DNA from: Sesamum alatum
Taxonomy: Eukaryota > Streptophyta > Magnoliopsida > Lamiales > Pedaliaceae
Direction of reading: 5' to 3'
NCBI GenBank assembly: GCA_034509735.1
Contig: JACGWO010000005.1
Coordinates: 14,311,264 to 14,375,263, forward strand
Length of the DNA: 64,000 nucleotides
Shown: piece by piece, positions 1 to 10,759 of the stretch
How positions within the stretch are numbered: the stretch's first letter is position 1
Layout: each line of letters opens with the position of its first letter
Translations under genes and position numbers: made by a program
Notes under the pieces: generated by a model
Seen by the model: the letters and a program-made list of their open reading frames with translations, nothing else
What the model was told of the DNA's origin: nothing
Databases searched by the model: none

Positions 1-1729
1 CTTATTTTCATGAGGGGAAATAACATTTTTCAATCCGTAACTTAAGTCCTAATTTCTATTTTAATTTGGTCCATTGATTTTGGGATTCTCACTTTCGGCC
101 CCGTAAATATTAAAAAATAGCAATTTTGGTTCCATAATACCTTTTCCCTCTGGATATTAAAAAAAATGCCATGTGAGCGTTAAGTATATAATAATGCAAG
201 GGACCAAATGTTACAATTTTTATGCACCTTTTAAAGTATAAAAATAGTTATATATGTCTCGTTAGGTCATATGTTACAACTTTTATGCATCTTTTAAAGC
301 ATAAAAATAGTTATATATGTCTCGTTAGGACCTACAATTATGTTAGTTGATTTACTATTCAATAAGATAAGATTTTAAATTAAATTATTTATTATATTAC
401 TATGTATACTCTTTTTCAATGTCAATGTCTTTGGGGTGAAGGGGGAGGAGGACATGGTGTTTTTAGCCTATTGATATTGATATAAAATCAATTAGTTAGC
501 TCTTTTTTAATTTTTCAATAGCACTTCTAATTTAATCAGATTAATTATTTTTATTTGTAATTAAATTTTGATACTTATTTGTAATTCCATTTTAGAAGAA
601 ATTTCATTTTAATAAAATTGATCAATTTTTATTCATAGGTTCTATTGTGTCTCTTTGCTATTGTTTGATTTTCCTATATTATGTATGTGTATGTAATATA
701 TTTTCTTTTACTATATTTTGAATGTCGTTGATTTTTAATTAATTGACACTAAATGATTACAAAATTATTCATTGACTACTATTATAAAAATATAATTTAA
801 TTGGATAATATTACCACTAGTTTGTATTGTAAGATCATGATGTTAAATATATTTCAGTATCAACTTTTAAATATTGTCAAAGTATTATTTACATGCTTTA
901 TTACCTTCTAAATATTATGTTCACAATTCTTAATTCAATATATTTTTAGTCTAACTTCTTAATCTTATTTTCATATGCACTTATTGGTATAATCTTTTTT
1001 TATTCAATAATATATTATCTTACGACTTAATTTTTTATGTCACATTTGTTGTTGTAATACTTTTATTCTATTAATTAATATAACAAAAAAAATGGATATA
1101 AAAGTAAAGCATTTAAGATTATCTAATACTAAAAAAATCAAGTATTAAGAGATTCACTCAATAGTTGAATTTTCACAAGCAATTTCAATTTAATAATATC
1201 ATATCCATATATCAATTTTAATTGTAATTAATTTTGATATTTATTCGTTATTATATATATATATGTATTAAGTTTAGATTAGTAATTTCATGTATAGTTG
1301 TTTTTAAATTTTAATGTGTCATGGTAAATCAAAACTTTCTTAATATAATTAAGATAAGATTTTTTCTAGCAAAGTAATTTTGTTGAAATATTATTGAGCA
1401 TATTAATTTTTTTTAGTTGAATATGTTATTCATTCTCTTAATTAGTTTAGAGCAATTAAAACTCTTAAACATTTTTCTTATAGAATTTTATTTATTCTAT
1501 AACTAATTTTATCATATAATTTTCTGTAAATGTTATTAAAATTTAATGCATGACAGATCTGTGTAATTGGACTCATTCATGATTCACGATTAGAAGCAGG
1601 TTATTAAATTCTGTGTAATTGGATTCATTCATGATTCACGCTTTAGGTTTTTTTATCCTAAATTTATATGGAGGAGGTTTAGAATATTTAGAATTCTAAA
1701 TTGTTAAAAATTCCAAAATCTATAATACA
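1..1729. other. AT-rich intergenic DNA, no gene
   Basis: This stretch is strongly AT-rich and full of stop codons in all frames. I recognise no protein-coding similarity, RNA gene or complete transposon. Two short direct duplications are visible: a 63-bp tandem pair near 211-330, and a 28-bp pair at 1561-1588 and 1613-1640. It reads as decayed repeat DNA. Confidence 0.6.
211..332. repeat. 63-bp tandem duplication (two copies)
   Basis: Two adjacent copies begin TTACAAtTTTTATGCAcC (211) and TTACAAcTTTTATGCAtC (274), and both run through ATATATGTCTCGTTAGG. The period is 63 bp and the second copy is nearly complete. A few substitutions separate the copies, so the duplication is not brand new. 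Confidence 0.8.
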
Positions 1730-1820
1730 GTAATTAATCATATTTAAATAAGGGTATATTTATCTTTTCACAATGGGGAACAAATAATTTGAGTATTCAC
1801 ACATTTATATAGAGTATAGA
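1730..1820 (-). mobile_element. Helitron-like 5' terminus (fragment)
   Basis: Read on the minus strand, the segment begins TCTATACTCTATATAAATG directly after an A. This is the TC-start, A/T-flanked form typical of plant Helitron 5' ends. About 85 bp match a second copy at 54615-54699, which fixes the boundary independently. No matching 3' CTRR end with hairpin was found to the left, so the element is truncated or its other end lies outside the window. Confidence 0.4.
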
Positions 1821-2299
1821 TTGGTGTGGGCCTTTTAAAAAAGAAAGAACAATTGGGTATGGTTATTATTGGGTCTATATCCGACCCATACCCACATATA
1901 TTGTTTTTGGGTTGGGCCTGAGCTTGGGTCTGATTTAAAAATAATGGATTTAGGTCTAGGTCTAGACTTATTATAATGGGTTTGGACTTGAGTTTTATTT
2001 ACCTATTGACAGACCTAGTCAATATAAGTAGGGAGATGTTTATTAAGTTTTTTACACAGAAGAGGAATAATGTAATTTGCCTCGGGTGATTTTTCTACAA
2101 TTTTAATAAAAAATTTAAGAGCAAAATGGTCAATTTAGCCCTTGGGTTAAAAATTACAAACTTCAGGGAGTATTTGTAATTTTTTAAACAAAAATAGGGT
2201 ATTTATAATTATACCAAACCTCATGAAAGGTAGATGTAATTACCCTTTTTAAAATGCTGTGGAGTATTTGGTGAAAGAAGGAACTTTGATTTTTCCAAA
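1821..2299. other. AT-rich spacer with GGGTC-type degenerate repeats
   Basis: Positions 1850-2010 hold scattered GGGTCTGGGTC/GACCCATACCC-like motifs. Positions 2050-2240 resemble the simple 'gggtatttgtaattt' type of repeat often found in plant intergenic DNA. No open frame or known domain is visible. Confidence 0.4.
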
Positions 2300-2829
2300 C
2301 AAACCATTTATCCTAACAAGGCAGACAAAGTGGAGAGGAGGTGTTGGATATAAAAAAAACAGATTGTTGGTTGACTTTTAAGGAATAAAAGACAATATCA
2401 GCGTAGCAAAGAATCGGTATCTAAGGACCGTTTTTTCCTTGCTCACAAAGCATCAACTTTAACGTTACGACAGACAAGTGAAAATTTTGGAATCAAAGGC
2501 TCAAGGCAAAGAATGAATAAATAAGGTGAAAGGGAATGTATATACCTCTAGTAGGAGTCCAGGAGGATGACTGTACTCCATTGATACGAACGGAATAAGA
2601 AACTGTGGTAACATAGGTATAAATCCAATTTATAAATTTACGTGGAAAATTATATCTTAGTAGTATAATCTTATATATCACCAATGTCATACGCTTTCTC
2701 TAAATCTAGTTTCAGAGCCAACAAGTATTGTTTACTCTTCTTTGATTTAACGGTATGAAGCATTTCGTATGGCATGATAATACTACTCGAAATTAATCTT
2801 TTGGGCAGAAAAGCATTTTGATAAGGAGA
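2300..2829 (-). pseudogene. LINE ORF2 reverse transcriptase relic, 3' part
   Basis: The minus-strand translation shows the core of a plant non-LTR (LINE) reverse transcriptase. In order it has ISPYQNAFLPKRLIS, then LALKLDLEKAYD (about 2700), then FPRKFINWIYTYVTTVSYSV (about 2610), then a YAD box read as CYADIV (about 2400). In active elements this box is F/YADD, so a catalytic aspartate is lost. Frameshifts follow EKAYD, and the RQGDP motif is destroyed. The right end is cut by copia element A. The reading frame resumes on the far side at 12993-13006 and, beyond a MITE, at 13444. ORF2 would supply target-primed reverse transcription; this copy is dead. Confidence 0.85.
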
Positions 2830-5056
2830 TGAAGGACAAGCGGATCCGCCCGGGAGCGCGAGCGGAAGCGAGAAAGCGAGAAATTGTGCGTAAATTTAAA
2901 TTTAATTCAAAATACGCGAATCCCAAGGGGGGTACCCTTGGGTGCTCAACCGGGCGTTCGATGTAGGATGTGTAAATATTAAAACATATATTTAAACACA
3001 TAGGGCATAGATATATAAATGAAATCAATCAAAGCATAATAAACCGTTACCTTTGATTGTTTAGCATATGCTCCCGGCTACTAGCGTTGTTCCTTCTCCG
3101 GAATGCTCACGAAATCCAAACGTATGGATTCTCCAAAGGCGATCCACACCACACCGGAAGAAACACACGTTCTTCTTGCTAGAAAAGAACGGGTTTAGGA
3201 AGGAATCGGTTTAAGAGAAAAAACACTATGAATTAGTGTTCTCTTAAACTTACTTTGTTCTTCTTCTTGATTCAAAATCAAGTGAAGAACACAAGTGTAA
3301 GAGAGGGAGAGAGCACGAAAATTGAGAGAGAGGAGAGGATTTTTGTCTTCTCTTTTTCCTAGAAAAAGATGAATAATGAATCACTTATGCTTGGTGTTGT
3401 ATATTCTAATATATATACATAATTAATGTGATTATTGGAATGTGTCTAGGTTCATCCAAGGATGTCTAAATTCATTCCAATCAATCACCATCAATTCTTC
3501 AATCAAGCCTACAAAAATTTATGGTATGATCAAATCATACCAAAAGGGAAGAGCTTGATTGGAGTTGATTTGTCTCTTTCTAAAAGAGATAAGTCAACAT
3601 ACCACCTAGCATGAAACATGGCTGATTTTGCTTCCTCCAAGGGAGCGTGTCGGCCATGTTTAATTAAGGAAAGAAGTCCAACTTCTTCCCATTCCAAATT
3701 AGGAATTATTTCTCCTCTCGGGTATAATTTAACGGACCGGGTTTTATCGTAATCCAATTACGATGAACCCAATATTAAATCCAATTTAATGTCCACTTAA
3801 ATTATTCCCGTTGATCTTTTAATCCAATTAAAAGATCCAACGTCTCAACATCTCAACTTTCCATATTTAATCGAAAATCCAATTTACCGATTAAATGAAA
3901 GCCCGATACAATATCGGCCCGTCCATCCAATGGACTTTCCCTTAAGTAATCCAATTACTTATTTTATCCTTCGAGATTGACTCCAAGTCGATCTCTCAAC
4001 CTCCTCGGTGATTTGTGTGTGACCCTTTAGGTTCACCCTCAGCTAGACTTGGGCCCGTGTCCCACAAGGGCCCGTTACCATGGGTGGCCGTCTAGCAACG
4101 GTCCATGGCACTAGAGACTAGGTGAATTGGCGTGAACATTTAGGCGCCGATTCCGTACGGGTACGATCCTTCCGTCTACCGTCTCCCGGCCTTAGTCTAG
4201 GGTATGGAATTGGGCGTCGGTTCCCATCCTTGACTAGGCATCTATGCTTAATACTCGAGACCACGTATGCTTCATTGCGCCGACACAGGGAACCATTCCC
4301 TGTTCGACCAACCACTGTGGCCACAGCTTCAAACAGTATGAACGTGTCTCCGAGTGCATAGGAGATACCTCTGTCACATACTGACAGGGGACGGATCCTC
4401 TTCTTGGAATCCACCGTCCTCGCTACACATTCCGACTGCACTGGACAAGGTTATGATAATCATCTTACAGAATGATTACCTCTCGCCAGATCCAAGATAC
4501 AGCCGTCCTGTGCACGTGACTGCCATGATCCCTCAAGTCTGAGGATTACTCCCGTACTATCGGAACCGGGGAAAACCAATCATACCGACCAAGCCTCCAA
4601 GGCTTCCATATGATGATCCCCGCGAGTCAGTCCAGTCGGCTCGATCCAGTCGACCAACCCATCAAGATCGTGTAGGCGTCCCACGCCTGTCGCCGATGAA
4701 ACACGGCACTCATCCAATGAACACGACTCTTGACGCAAGTCTCAATAGGACCCTCGATGCCCTATCTCGAGGTCCTCGACTTGGAACGTTTCAGACCCAA
4801 CTCTTAATCAGTTGGTTTCATGACCACCATCCAATGGTGGCCCAACTGCACGAGTTGTTAATCCATGGTCTGTGGGCTTTATTGCGATATAAGTTAAACA
4901 CCATTTTAACAAATGTAAGATGAGCGCAACAAATGAGGTACCATTGGTGACGAACACTCATCTTATTCATCACATAATAATATTACATTCACATCAAGTT
5001 GTCGGATAGGTTACAAATTGCCAAACCTATTGGCTTTCTGGTCACCTATTCCAACA
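2830..5056 (-). repeat. 3' LTR of copia element A
   Basis: The LTR is 2227 bp. In element orientation it starts TGTTGGAATAGGTGACC and ends TCCGCTTGTCCTTCA. It matches 10760-12987 with scattered substitutions and one-base indels. A run of TATATATA near 3406-3417 (minus strand) is a plausible promoter TATA. The adjacent bases 5057-5070 read as AAGTGGGA-type purine DNA on the minus strand, which fits the polypurine tract that primes plus-strand synthesis. Confidence 0.92.
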
Positions 5057-5157
5057 ATGTCCCACTTGACCTAAAGCCAATCACCCATTGACCTCAAACC
5101 TCTTATTCAGATGGTGAGTATGGGCAACTTGCGACATGTGCTTAGCAAGTGGATCTG

Positions 5158-8100
5158 TTATGTTTTCTGCGGAGCTGACTCGGTCCAACCGACCGTCACT
5201 CCTGCTATCCCTCTCTCTAAGCAGATGGTAGCGTCTAAGAATATGCTTGGATCGTGATGAGATCTCGGTTCCTTTGCTAGCGCTATCGCCCCGTTGTTAT
5301 CATAAAAGATAATTACAGGCTTAGCAATGCTAGGTACTACATCCAACCCTTGGATGTAGCTCATCAACCAAACCACTCCTTAGCAGCTTCCAAAGTCGCT
5401 ATGTATTCAAAACTATATGGTGGAGTCCGCCGTGGTAGCCTGCTTGGAACCTTTCCAAGTAATCACGCCACCATTTAGTCTAAATACAAAACCAAATTGA
5501 GACTTGGCATCTTCGTCATCCGACTGGAAGCTAGTGTCGCTATTAACCTTCCAGTATCAACTCTCCACCATCGTAGATCAAGAACATGTCCTTAGTCCTT
5601 TTTCAGGTACTTCAGGATAGTCTTGACTACACTCTAGTGTGCCTTCCCGGCACACGACTGATATCGACTAGTTACGCTCAAAGCGAAAGCCACATCAAGT
5701 CTAGTGCACTGAACAACATACTGTATGCTGCCTACGGCTGAAGCATAGGGATGTCCAACATCCGTTTAAGTTCCTCATCAGTCTTAGGAGACTGCTTCTT
5801 GGATAACTTAATTTCATGCCTCATATACGAGGACTGGGCTATTCCTAACATCCTTCTAGATCTATCCCTGTAGATCTTGATGCCAAGGATGTAGTATGCC
5901 TCGCCCATATCCTTCATAGAGAATTGCGTTGACAACCAAGCTTTAGTGGTACCTAACATCTTAGCATCATTCCCAATGAGCAAGATGTCATCCACGTAAA
6001 GCACCAGAAACGCAACTGAGCTCCCACTGATCTTCTTGTATACACAAGGATCGGACTCGTTCTTGATGAAATCATATCCCCGTATGACTTCATCAAAACG
6101 TATGTTCCAGCTTCGGAATGCTTGTTTGAGGCCATAGATGGACCTTTGGAGACGGCAGACCTTCTGCTCTTCTCCAACAGTTGTGAAACCTTCCGGCTGA
6201 TCCATATAGATCTCTTCCTCTACGAAACCGTTGAGGAAGGCCGTTTTCACGTCCATCTTCCATATTTCATAGTCATACCATGCTGCTATGGCAAGCAGTA
6301 TTCGAATGGACTTGGCCATTGCTACGGGCGAGTAGGTTTCCTCAAAATCGACCCCGGGTCGTTGAGTGTAACCTTTCGCCACAAGCCTGGCTTTGAAGGT
6401 TGTAACCTCCCCATCAGCTCCAAGCTTACGTTTGTAGACCCATTTACACCCTATGGGTTTAACCCCTTTGGGTGGATCTACTAGGGTCCAAACCTTGTTT
6501 GTACCCATCGAGTCCATCTCGGATTTCATGGCCTCAAGCCACTTGTCCGAATCGATGTCCGACATCGCTTCTCCGTATGTCTTTGGATCATTATCCAACT
6601 GACCGGTCATGCCCAGAAATCCATACCTATCAGGTGCATTGGATACTCTGGCCGACCTACGGAGGACTGGAACAATATCAGTGGGAACCACTGGCTCAGA
6701 TGTCACTGCCGCCTCATAGGGTACCTCACTTGATTCCTCAAGGAGTACCTCATCGCGTCGACTATCCGATGGAAAACCTTTTTCCAAGAACACTGCGTTT
6801 CGCGAGACAAAAACCTTTTGCTCGGAGGGATCATAGAAATAATACCCCGCAGTTTCTTTCGGATAGCCGATGAACCTGCATAAACTAGACCTCGAGTCCA
6901 GTTTATCTCCCACTAATCTCTTGACATATGCGGGGCAACCCCACACTTTCAAGTATTTGTAGGAGGCAGGCTTGCCATGCCATATCTCATATGGCGTCTG
7001 GGATACCTTTTTAGATGGCACCAAGTTCAAAACTTTAGCCGCCGTCTCAAGAGCGTATCCCCAGAAGGAAAGGGGTAGTTCGGTAAAACTCATCATGGAT
7101 CGGACCATGTCCAACAAGGTCCGATTCCTCCTTTCAGACACACCATTTAGCTGCGGTGTTCCAGGAGGGGTCCACTGAGAGAGAATCCCATTCTCTTTTA
7201 GATAATCAGTAAACTCACCACTCAAATACTCTCCACCTCGGTCCTACCGAAGGACTTTGATCTTTCGACCGGTTTGGTTCTCTACTTCAAGTCTGTATTC
7301 CTTAAACCTTCCAAAGGCTTCAGACTTGTACCTCATCAGGTAAACATAACCATACCGTGAGTGATCATCGGTAAAGGTTATGAAGTCCGAGTACCCACCT
7401 CTAGCTTGAGTATTTAGTGGACCACAGACATCTGTATGGATCAAATCCAACAAACCACTGGCTAGCGTACTTTGTCCAACAAAGGGTTTCTTGGTCATCT
7501 TTCCCTTTAGACAGGATTCGCAGGTCGGTAGGTTGTCCAAATCGTCTATTTCTAGACTCTTTAAGTCCACCAACCTTCTTATCCTATCTTTAGAGATATG
7601 ACCTAACCTCGCATGTCATATCTGTGCGTCATTATGATCATCACGTTTTCGTTTGTGTTCTGCAGTCACAATCCAATTAGACTGTTGAAGTATGTACAGA
7701 CCGTTGACCAATGTACCAAGCAAATGAGAAATACCATCTTTGATAATGAAAAAACCGTTTTTATTGATGGTAAATTCATATCCCTCCTTATCAAGGACCG
7801 GGATGGAAACAATGTTTTTAATCATGCTAGGTACATAGAAACAGTCGTTCAGTACAATCCTAACATGACTACTAATGGCTAACTCTAGTGATCCTACGGC
7901 CTCCGCAGCAACGGCCTTGCCATCGCCTAGCCTCAGGATCATCTCATCCTTGGTTAGCCTTTTTCTTCTTTGCAGTGCCTGCAAATCATTGCAGATGTGA
8001 GCACCACACCCGGTATCCAATACCCATGAAGCAGAATTAGTAATCATATTAACTTCAACCACAAACACCCTTGGGTTGGAGAGGAGTTGTGGGCACTCCC

Positions 8101-8932
8101 TCTTCCAATGCCCTTTCCCTTGGCAATGCATGCAGACATCATTTGTCTTGGACCGCTGAGAACCACGGGCCTTCCCTTTCCCTTTGCTCGGTCCAACTGG
8201 AGCAACAGGGACGCCCAGAGCGCGAGCAGGGGCCGCAACCGTCTTCCCTTTGCCCTTCTTCCTCTTCCAGCGTCCGACCCTCTTGCCATTCGCCTTGGAG
8301 GTTAAAGCCTCTCCTATCAATACCGCCGGTGCCGACTTGTGGGTCGTTGCCTCGTATTGGACCAGCATGTTGATCAACTCATGAATAGACTTCTCAAGTC
8401 CGTTCATGTTGTAGTTTACAACAAACAGGTCATAGGATGGAGGAAGCGACTGGAGGATCACGTCAATGTACGTGTCATTGTTAAGCCCAGCTTTAAGGTC
8501 CTCGAGTTTCTCCACTAGGGAGAGCATCTTGACCCCATGACTCTGTACAGACGCTCCTTCAGCGAGCTTGGTGCCAAAGAATGCTTTTGTGGCGGCATAT
8601 CTAATATGCCTATCCGGAACCGCATAAAGCTCGTTCATGCGGAGCATTATGGCGGAGAAGTTGTCCAGCCTCTCATACTGCTTCTGGATGTCGTTAGACA
8701 TCGAAGCTAGTATGATATTGCGTATGTTTCGGTTATCCTCATGTCATTTCTCGAACGTCAAACGTTCTTCAGGCGTGGACCCCTCCGGTAAGTCGCTCGG
8801 TGGCGGCTCGTCCAAGACGTAGCCTTGGTTCTCGAAACCGAGGACAATCCTCAGGTTTCTCAGCCAGTCCGAGTAGTTCGTTCCGTTGAATTTGTTAGTC
8901 TCGAGAATCATGGTTAATGGGTTCTTAGACAT
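5158..8932 (-). pseudogene. copia gag-pol polyprotein, element A (broken)
   Basis: The frame begins at the ATG at 8930-8932 (MSKNPLTMIL) with a copia gag. A zinc knuckle CMHCQGKGHWKREC follows near 8110, and the protease site LDTGCGAHIC near 8015. The GAG-pre-integrase and integrase regions follow (HTDVCGPL near 7420, NGVSERRNRT near 7130). The RT (6600-5900) has an intact LYVDD box near 5995, and RNase H remains lie at 5376-5158 (DNNGAIALAKEP). Lesions seen: a Trp codon turned to TGA near 8746 in gag, a second Trp-to-TGA near 7617 before integrase, a Ser codon turned to TAG near 7242, a 57-bp in-frame deletion after the RT relative to element B (near 5828), and a frame loss between 5377 and 5732. 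The parts normally act as one polyprotein for particle formation, integration and reverse transcription. Confidence 0.93.
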
Positions 8933-10745
8933 ATCTACATTAATGCAAAGTAGAAATTAGCAGATGATGGTAATATTATTGTTCAAGTTGAAGACTTGGT
9001 CTTTTAGTCTTTAACCCTCCCACTATTTATACGAAAGTCCGCCACTCTCAAGCGAAGTTTCGGGAAACCATTTCCTAGTGGGCTTGGGATCCACAAGCGT
9101 AATCTCCATGCCCCGCTTTTACGATTCACGTGAAGAAGACCTCGTGGGAGATATCCAATATCATTCTCATCCAATGAGATTCCCAAGATATTTTGCCTCA
9201 CCTATTCGCATGGTTCTGAGGACTCCAAGCGAACCATGTTACTCAGTGTTAGGCCCGACCCATCAACCAAAGTATACCTCAAACTGTCGCCCCCCACGAC
9301 TCGTGAGACAGGGAAACAGCGAGCGCAGTCTTTTTGTTCACAACAATAGTGCAGCTTTCCCCTATTCCAAGTGTGCCACGACTTGTGAGACCACACTTGG
9401 GTAAAGGTAGCTTCCTCACCACATTGCTGTGGATGGAAGGTTCGGACAGACCAAAATACCATTTTGATCCAAATCCGTTTTGGGCCTAATATTTAATTTG
9501 GTCCAACCAAATGAGAGTTTAAGTGTGACCGAGACCTCATCACATTATGGTGTTTTAGCAGGCATAAATATCCAATATTTAAAGCGATAAATAAAAAAAC
9601 GCCGCATGCATAAAACATAGCATACCTCTGTTAAGATGATCACAAGCCCAACCAATGCGACCCACTGAGCCCGCAGTGAGTCTATGGTCTGTCTAGGGTG
9701 GTCCTAAATTATTACAATAATAATAAACCCATTGTCATTCCAATAGGCCTTGAAGTGCTTCTTGTTTCACGCCTTGATGCTCCTCCTTGGGGTCTCCGAC
9801 TCCAATTGCTTGTTAAAAGTAAAACCCTCACAAATCCTATCTACTCTCATTACAATTGAAAGTAATACATTGGTAATAAAGAAAACAAGCCTTAACATCA
9901 TGAGGCTGAAAATACGGGAGATGATAGTCCCAACAAAACAAGAGGCACGCAGGCCCCACCCAACAGAAAATAAATAAACATTCATTCATCCATACACAAG
10001 GTCTAGGGCTTTGTGATCATCCCATGTTGATTCCATCAACTCACATATAACATAATTATTCCAAATAATCATGCAATAAACCCGATGGATATTCCAAATA
10101 TCCAAGTGATGTCCAAAATCACAAAAGCATAAACATATAAATAATATCCAAAATTCAAATTTCAAATTTAATGGACATTTTACACAATGCATCCAATGCA
10201 TACAGGACTTGGAGAAAACTTTGTAATCCCCCCTGTTATGTATTAATCCCCAATTAAATTAGCAAATTTAATCCAAGGAATAATCCAATTATTTCAAAAT
10301 TAAAAATGCAAAATTAATATATTTTCAGAATATTGTGCAGAAAATACCGAAAATCGAATTTTTCGGAAAAAGTCGAAAAACGGCACAAAACGGCCCAGCC
10401 GTTTTGCTGGCCGGCCGCCCGCGCGCTGGCAGCGGCCGGCTGCGCACAGCGCGCGCGCGCAGGCGGGCGCCTGCGCGCGGCCGCTGCTGACCGATCCCAA
10501 TTTATTTTATTTTTTTTTATTTTTCAAAACTGTTTCAGCACAATAACATTAATATTATTCTGAAAATAAGCATGCAATTTTAGATCCAATCTAATAAAAT
10601 TAAGCATGCCAAAAGTCCATTAAATCCAAACAATTGAATCATCATATTATTCATATATTTATGTAATCTAACATGCCAATAAAGCCATTTAAAAGCAAGT
10701 AGATCATGCCAAACACATAGATCTATGCCCCTTACATCGAACCGG
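8933..10745 (-). other. untranslated leader of copia element A
   Basis: This 1.8-kb stretch lies between the primer site and the gag start and has no conserved open frame. A GC-rich block at about 10385-10495 is made of alternating CG/GC runs (GCGCGCGCGC type), in sharp contrast to the AT-rich DNA around it. Elements B and remnant C carry a counterpart at the same place with different length. Leaders of this kind usually hold packaging and dimerisation signals; the role here is inferred. Confidence 0.7.
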
Positions 10746-10757
10746 GCTCTGATACCA
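10746..10757 (-). promoter_or_regulatory. primer binding site (tRNA-iMet type), element A
   Basis: The minus strand reads TGGTATCAGAGC two bases inside the 5' LTR. This is the standard plant copia site that pairs with the 3' end of initiator methionine tRNA and starts minus-strand DNA synthesis. Confidence 0.93.
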
Positions 10758-10759
10758 CT

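Noticed and set aside
6122..6873. Plus-strand frames of 120 and 133 codons inside copia A
   Set aside because: They are antisense shadows of the integrase/RT coding region.
10746..10757. tRNA gene fragment
   Set aside because: The match is only the 12-base primer site complementary to initiator Met tRNA; no cloverleaf surrounds it.
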